Assembly (NCBI GenBank): GCA_029979565.1
Contig: JAPOHG010000001.1
Coordinates: forward strand, 62,001 to 126,000
Source of the DNA: a bacterium
GTDB lineage: Bacteria; Bacteroidota; Bacteroidia; Flavobacteriales_D; Sanyastnellaceae
DNA length: 64,000 bases
Direction: 5' to 3'
Shown in pieces: positions 60,081 to 64,000 of this stretch. Position numbers and translations under genes: made by a program. The stretch's first letter is position 1. Every line of letters begins with the position of its first letter. The notes under the pieces were generated by a model that did not search any database, was not told where the DNA came from, and saw only the letters and a program-made list of their open reading frames with translations.

Positions 60081-61841
60081 TTAGGCCACGCCCATTTCCT
60101 GTTTGAGTTGAGCGATGCGACGTTCCAATGCCCCCATGGCATGGTTGTAGTCGCCATTCGGCCAGTTTTCCACCGCCATGCGCACCGAGAAATAGAACTT
60201 GATTTTGGGCTCTGTTCCACTGGGACGTGCGGTGACGAGGGTGTTCTGCTCGGTGACCAGCTGCACCACATTCGATGCCGGCAGGTCGAGCGTTCGCGTT
60301 GAACCGTCCCGTACGTCCGTCGCACGCTGGGCCGCGTAATCCCGAACTTCAATGACCCGCTCTCCGGCCAATTCAGCCGGCGGTGACGTTCGGAATCCTT
60401 CCATCTGGGCCGCAATTTCCGCCTTGCCCGCACGGCCTTGTTTCGTTTGCGACACCAACGCCTCTTTGTACGCCCCGTGGGTGCGGTGAATCGCTTCAAG
60501 ACGACCCAGCAAATCCGACCCCTCGGCGTGCGCCACGTGCGCCAATTCGCACAACATGCACGCTGCCGCAACCGCATCCTTGTCGCGCACCTCATCGCCG
60601 ATCATGTAGCCGTAGCTTTCCTCACCGCCAGCCACAAACCGTCCGTTGCCTTCTTCCCGTCGGATGGCGTCCGCAATCCACTTGAATCCGGTCAAAGTCT
60701 CCTGCACATCCAAGCCAGCGCGGCGACCGATGTCCGCCATCAGGTCCGATGTGACGATGGTTTTGGCGACAAAATCACCTGGAGCGAGCAACTTCTTCTG
60801 GGCGCGCTGAGACACCACGTACTCCACGAGTAGCGCCCCTGTCTCATTGCCGTTCAGGAGTCGCCACCCCCCTTCGGATTGGGCGTCGGGTACGGCGATG
60901 CCCACGCGGTCCGAATCGGGATCGGTGCCCAAAACCAACTGCGCATTGACCGTTTTCGCCAATTCGATGGCTTCCGAGAGCGCCGCCCCTTCCTCGGGGT
61001 TGGGGCTGTGAACGGTCGGAAAGTTGCCGTCGGGATGCCGCTGGCTTTCCACGATGTGCACATTTCGGAAACCGGCCGCTTCAAGTGCTGGAATGACGGA
61101 GACCGATCCGGTGCCATGGAGCGGTGTGTACACGATGTTGAGGTCGCTGCCGTTTGCAATCAACTGCTCACTCAATCGCAAATCCAACACCGTCTTCCAA
61201 TACGCTTGGTCCGCCTGGTCATCCAAAAGGTGAATGCGGGCTTGCGATGCCGCATCCTGCCCCCACTGGACCTCGGCAGGTCCGGAAACAGCGCGAACCC
61301 GTTCAATGATGCCTTTGTCATGCGGAGGAACGATTTGACCGCCATCGCTCCAATAGACTTTGTACCCGTTGTATTCCTTCGGATTGTGACTGGCGGTGAC
61401 GACAATGCCCGCTGTGCAACCGAGCTCTCGAACGGTGAATGAAAGCTGAGGCGTCGGACGCAATGCGCGAAACAGATGGACCTCAATGCCATTGCCTGCC
61501 ATGACCTCGGCTGCTACCCGAGCGTATGCCGGGCTGTTGTTCCGGGAATCATGAGCGATGGCGATGGAAGCTCCGCTAGGCACGGCCTCCAACATATAAT
61601 TGGCGAGACCTTGGGTCGCTTGAGCGACGGTGTAGGCGTTCATGCGGTTGGTGCCGACGCCCATGAGGCCGCGCAATCCACCGGTGCCAAACTCGAGGTC
61701 GGTGTAAAACGCTTCCACTAGCGCTTCTCCACCCTGATTGAGCAGGTCACGCGCCGCGTTCTGGGTGTCTTCGTCGTAGGGAGATTGGGTCCAATCTTGC
61801 GCACGTTGTGCGGCGAATTCCATGAGTTCTTTTCCTTCCAT
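60081..61841 (-). CDS. Phosphoglucomutase/phosphomannomutase family enzyme
   Basis: A 586-aa alpha-D-phosphohexomutase. The phosphoserine is S151 in VTASHNPKEYNGYKV; the metal loop is GTDPDSDRVGIAV; the sugar-binding loop is GGEESYGYMIGDEVRDKDAV; and the phosphate-binding loop is RPSGTEPKIKFYF. The long form fits the PgcA-like group active on glucose 1-/6-phosphate. The track begins at TTG 61853; ATG 61841 is preferred. It follows rfbD by 18 bases, and glucose 1-phosphate is the starting point for dTDP-rhamnose, so the pair makes pathway sense. Confidence 0.93.
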   Translation of the reverse strand: MEGKELMEFAAQRAQDWTQSPYDEDTQNAARDLLNQGGEALVEAFYTDLEFGTGGLRGLMGVGTNRMNAYTVAQATQGLANYMLEAVPSGASIAIAHDSRNNSPAYARVAAEVMAGNGIEVHLFRALRPTPQLSFTVRELGCTAGIVVTASHNPKEYNGYKVYWSDGGQIVPPHDKGIIERVRAVSGPAEVQWGQDAASQARIHLLDDQADQAYWKTVLDLRLSEQLIANGSDLNIVYTPLHGTGSVSVIPALEAAGFRNVHIVESQRHPDGNFPTVHSPNPEEGAALSEAIELAKTVNAQLVLGTDPDSDRVGIAVPDAQSEGGWRLLNGNETGALLVEYVVSQRAQKKLLAPGDFVAKTIVTSDLMADIGRRAGLDVQETLTGFKWIADAIRREEGNGRFVAGGEESYGYMIGDEVRDKDAVAAACMLCELAHVAHAEGSDLLGRLEAIHRTHGAYKEALVSQTKQGRAGKAEIAAQMEGFRTSPPAELAGERVIEVRDYAAQRATDVRDGSTRTLDLPASNVVQLVTEQNTLVTARPSGTEPKIKFYFSVRMAVENWPNGDYNHAMGALERRIAQLKQEMGVA

Positions 61842-61859
61842 GCTCAATTCCAATGGGCG

Positions 61860-62714
61860 TTATCCGTGTTCAATTTCATGCCTCAAGACCTCCTTCCAGT
61901 GCAGTTGGGGCAGTTGCAATGCATCTGCAAATGGCTTTCCATCCAGATAGGAATAGGCCGGGCGTTTTGCGGGTGTTGGGTAGTCTGCGGTCGTGCACGG
62001 CTCCAGTTCGACGTCCATGCCATGTTCTTCAAAAATGGCCTGCGCGAACCCGTGCCATGTGGTCGGGCCTTGGGGGCCGTAATGCCAAATGCCCGAGGGG
62101 ACCCGTTCGGGTTGGGCAGCGAGTTTCAGCAACGCTTCGGCAAACGGGCGTGCAAAGGTGGGAACGCCGTGTTGATCGTTCACGACCCGCAAGGCCTTGC
62201 CCGATTGCCCCAGGCGCAGCATCGTTTGCATGAAATTCTGGCCGCGGGTATCGCACAACCAGGCTACCCGAATCACCCACCAACGGGCGCCCGTTGTGGC
62301 TTCAATCGCCAACTCACCGGCGCGTTTGGAATCTGCGTACACCCCCATGGGATTGGGCACGTCCGACGGCACATACGGCCGTTCCTGCGTGCCGTCGAAG
62401 ACGTAATCGGTGCTGATGTGAATGAGGTCAACTCCATGCGTACCACAAGCCTCAGCCAACAGTCGCGGCCCCTCAGCATTGATGGCATGGGCCAATTCCG
62501 ATTCCTCCTCCGCTCGGTCGACAGCCGTGTATGCCGCGGCGTTGATGACGGCATCCGGTTGGTGTTTCTTGAGGGCTTCGGCGATGGATTCAGGAGAGGT
62601 GATGTCCAGTTCATCCCGGTCGAAGCCGACGATACGAAGGGAATTTTGGCCGGGATTTTCCATCAACCGCGATCCCAATTGGCCGTTCGCCCCTGTCACC
62701 AAAACTGTTCGCAT
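61860..62714 (-). CDS. rfbD: dTDP-4-dehydrorhamnose reductase
   Basis: A 284-aa NAD(P)H-dependent SDR that makes the last step to dTDP-L-rhamnose for surface polysaccharide. VTGANGQLGSRLM is the nucleotide site, STDYVFDG the family block and Y126-ADS-K130 the catalytic dyad. RVAWLCDTRGQNF and the final domain fit RfbD/RmlD. RfbA, B and C are not in the window. A TAAATTTC box (one mismatch) ends four bases before the ATG. Confidence 0.93.
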   Translation of the reverse strand: MRTVLVTGANGQLGSRLMENPGQNSLRIVGFDRDELDITSPESIAEALKKHQPDAVINAAAYTAVDRAEEESELAHAINAEGPRLLAEACGTHGVDLIHISTDYVFDGTQERPYVPSDVPNPMGVYADSKRAGELAIEATTGARWWVIRVAWLCDTRGQNFMQTMLRLGQSGKALRVVNDQHGVPTFARPFAEALLKLAAQPERVPSGIWHYGPQGPTTWHGFAQAIFEEHGMDVELEPCTTADYPTPAKRPAYSYLDGKPFADALQLPQLHWKEVLRHEIEHG

Positions 62715-62718
62715 GGCC

Positions 62719-62726
62719 GAAATTTA
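62719..62726 (-). promoter_or_regulatory. -7 box of rfbD, four bases before its ATG
   Basis: TAAATTTC on the minus strand, one mismatch to TAnnTTTG, then GGCC and ATG 62714. Confidence 0.45.
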
Positions 62727-62737
62727 CGCAGGGATCA

Positions 62738-63979
62738 TCATCCGGTGGTGCGCATGGCCTCCACGGGTTCCATTTCTGCCGCACGACGCGCAGGTGCCAG
62801 CCCAGCGATCAACCCCGAAGCGACCGCCACACTGAGCGCAATGATGACACGGGAAGGCCGTACGTTCATGACAAACCCGATGTCAATGGCGTTCACGACG
62901 ATCACGATGGTCTCGATAGCAACAAGCGCGAACAGCGCGCCAATGACACAAAGTGCCACCGCTTCGAACAAGAATTGAAGCATGATGAAAGATGACTTGG
63001 CTCCGATGGCTTTTTGCACTCCGATAACGCGCGTGCGCTCGCGTACACTGACGAACATGATGTTGGCAATGCTGAAGCACCCGACGAGGATGGCGAAGAT
63101 GCCAATGAACCAACCACCGTATTCCACTTGCTGAAAAATGCTGTCCAAGATTGAGGTCAACATGTCGATTTGGTTGATTGAAAAATCGTCCTCCTCGCGC
63201 GGCCGCAACCGACGTACCGAACGAAACTGCTGCACAATCTCATCGGAAAGGGCTTCTGTGGTCACGCCCTCAATCGGCTTGACCATGATCTGCGTGCCCA
63301 TGCCATAATCCATGATTCGGTGTCCGAATTTGGCCGGCACCAAAGCGGCCCGATCAAAGCCTTCATTGATGGCCGACGCCCCTTCCTTTGCAAAAACGCC
63401 CACCACTTCCAGTCGCTGGCCCTTCACATCGAGCAAGTGCCCAACGGCATCGGCATCACCGGTCAACTCCACGGCTACATCGTGACCGATGATGGCCACC
63501 GCACGCCCTGCCTGTACCTCCATGGGAGAGAAGTATCGTCCAGTGGCGATGTTCAAGGCGATGACGTCGTTGTAACCCTCGGAGACCGCCGCGATGAAAA
63601 CACCGTCCATCCGGCTGTTTTGCGATTCAACGGCTAAGGAAGTTTTGGCCTGGAACACCACATCTTTGGCCAGCGTGAGCCGCTCTTCTAACATGTCTGC
63701 ATCGTTCAGGCTCACCTCCCGGCGCTGAACATACTTCCACCACGGGTATTCCTCGTCAAATGCCCACGGCCATTTTTGAATGAACAGCACCTCGTCGTCC
63801 AGCATATTGAACGTGCTTTTCAGGCCGTCTTCCAATGAGTCCACCACGGCAAATACCGCGGTGATCATGAAGATGCCCACCATTACCCCGAGGAGGGAGA
63901 GGAATGTCCGGAGGCGGTTGGTCACGATAGCGGACCAAGCGAAGGCGAAACTTTCAAAAAGCAGGCGAAGCCAGAGCAT
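62738..63979 (-). CDS. MacB-like ABC transporter permease
   Basis: A 413-aa permease with one helix near the start (LRTFLSLLGVMVGIFMITAVFAVVDSL), a large periplasmic MacB_PCD domain (about 50-270) and three C-terminal helices with the FtsX block ERTRVIGVQKAIGAKSSFIMLQFLFEAV. It ends APARRAAEMEPVEAMRTTG, a common MacB-type ending. The partner ATPase is not in the window. These permeases drive mechanotransmission or efflux of peptides and toxins. An exact -7 box ends four bases before ATG 63979, so the start is inside the window and the gene is complete. Confidence 0.93.
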   Translation of the reverse strand: MLWLRLLFESFAFAWSAIVTNRLRTFLSLLGVMVGIFMITAVFAVVDSLEDGLKSTFNMLDDEVLFIQKWPWAFDEEYPWWKYVQRREVSLNDADMLEERLTLAKDVVFQAKTSLAVESQNSRMDGVFIAAVSEGYNDVIALNIATGRYFSPMEVQAGRAVAIIGHDVAVELTGDADAVGHLLDVKGQRLEVVGVFAKEGASAINEGFDRAALVPAKFGHRIMDYGMGTQIMVKPIEGVTTEALSDEIVQQFRSVRRLRPREEDDFSINQIDMLTSILDSIFQQVEYGGWFIGIFAILVGCFSIANIMFVSVRERTRVIGVQKAIGAKSSFIMLQFLFEAVALCVIGALFALVAIETIVIVVNAIDIGFVMNVRPSRVIIALSVAVASGLIAGLAPARRAAEMEPVEAMRTTG

Positions 63980-63983
63980 GCAA

Positions 63984-63991
63984 CAAAGCTA
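63984..63991 (-). promoter_or_regulatory. -7 box of the MacB-like permease gene, four bases before its ATG
   Basis: TAGCTTTG on the minus strand, exact TAnnTTTG match, then TTGC and ATG 63979. The -33 region is cut off by the window edge. Confidence 0.55.
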
Positions 63992-64000
63992 ATTCCAACC

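Noticed and set aside
61785-62978. 397-aa plus-strand ORF opposite rfbD
   Set aside because: Shadow ORF; crosses rfbD and parts of two neighbours.
1-64000. Mobile elements, CRISPR, prophage, toxin-antitoxin or defence islands
   Set aside because: I looked for transposases, integrases, direct-repeat arrays, attachment-site repeats and restriction/abortive genes and saw none. The CPBP protease is related to Abi proteins but has no defence context here.

Overview
The window is a gene-dense chromosomal segment from a Gram-negative member of the Bacteroidota, probably a Flavobacteriales-like, moderately GC-rich lineage. The assignment rests on what is visible: a secreted protein with a type IX secretion C-terminal domain (gliding-motility type), DUF5686 and PD40/OmpA outer-membrane proteins, a cysteine-poor RecQ, an almost complete absence of Shine-Dalgarno sequences, and promoters of the Bacteroidota type (TAnnTTTG, -7 box) in front of many genes. 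No species can be named from sequence alone. I recognise 62 protein genes and one tRNA. I see no insertion sequence, prophage, CRISPR array, plasmid origin or genomic-island boundary, and no gap longer than about 190 bases lacks a gene.

Layout. 1-9.8 kb: the end of a PpiD-like isomerase, queA, a threonine-dehydrogenase-like epimerase, cysS with an M28 lipoprotein, a TPR protein with a degenerate kinase-like tail, a cyclophilin lipoprotein with pheS, a small lipoprotein, a conserved unknown and tRNA-Pro(GGG). 9.9-16.7 kb: pheT, an acyltransferase and a VOC protein, then a PhoB/PhoR-like two-component pair preceded by an 11-bp-period repeat that looks like a Pho box. 16.7-24.3 kb: an MBL hydrolase, a very large outer-membrane/propeller protein, a half-size TauE, recQ and kdsD. 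24.3-32.8 kb: tatC, a DUF5686 protein, lptB, riboflavin synthase, a T9SS-secreted multidomain protein and pdxA. 32.8-38.6 kb: the DUF177-rpmF-fabH-accB-accC fatty-acid cluster, then rfaE2 with a UPF0104 protein, and panD. 38.6-46.3 kb: a PD40/OmpA protein with DUF3109, then a tightly packed run of radical SAM/SPASM, a second UPF0104, a cystathionine synthase/lyase, kynurenine 3-monooxygenase and an exported protein. 46.3-53.6 kb: methylmalonyl-CoA epimerase, a catalytic-dyad-less SDR, gdhA, a small membrane protein plus cytochrome c lipoprotein, hflX, rbfA, a LolC/E-like permease and dusB. 53.7-64 kb: a CPBP protease, sod-ispD, a deaminase with a C-terminal protease, cobalamin adenosyltransferase, DUF2795, GNAT, cvpA, a phosphosugar mutase with rfbD, and a MacB-like permease.

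Most genes are core functions: translation (cysS, pheS, pheT, queA, dusB, rbfA, hflX, rpmF), envelope biogenesis (kdsD, rfaE2, lptB, rfbD, LolC/E-like, tatC), fatty-acid start-up (fabH, accB, accC), cofactors (panD, pdxA, ribE, ispD) and B12-dependent propionate metabolism (epimerase plus adenosyltransferase). I did not find a convincing new multi-gene defence or biosynthetic system. The best unexplained signals are: (1) about ten genes in which the -7 promoter box lies only 3-5 bases before the start codon, implying leaderless mRNAs; (2) the Pho-box-like repeat; (3) two promoter pairs that face each other so that transcripts would overlap at their 5' ends; (4) proteins that have lost expected catalytic or metal-binding residues (SDR, RecQ zinc site, pseudo-peptidase, pseudo-kinase); and (5) two small uncharacterised modules, the membrane protein plus cytochrome c pair and the radical SAM plus UPF0104 run.
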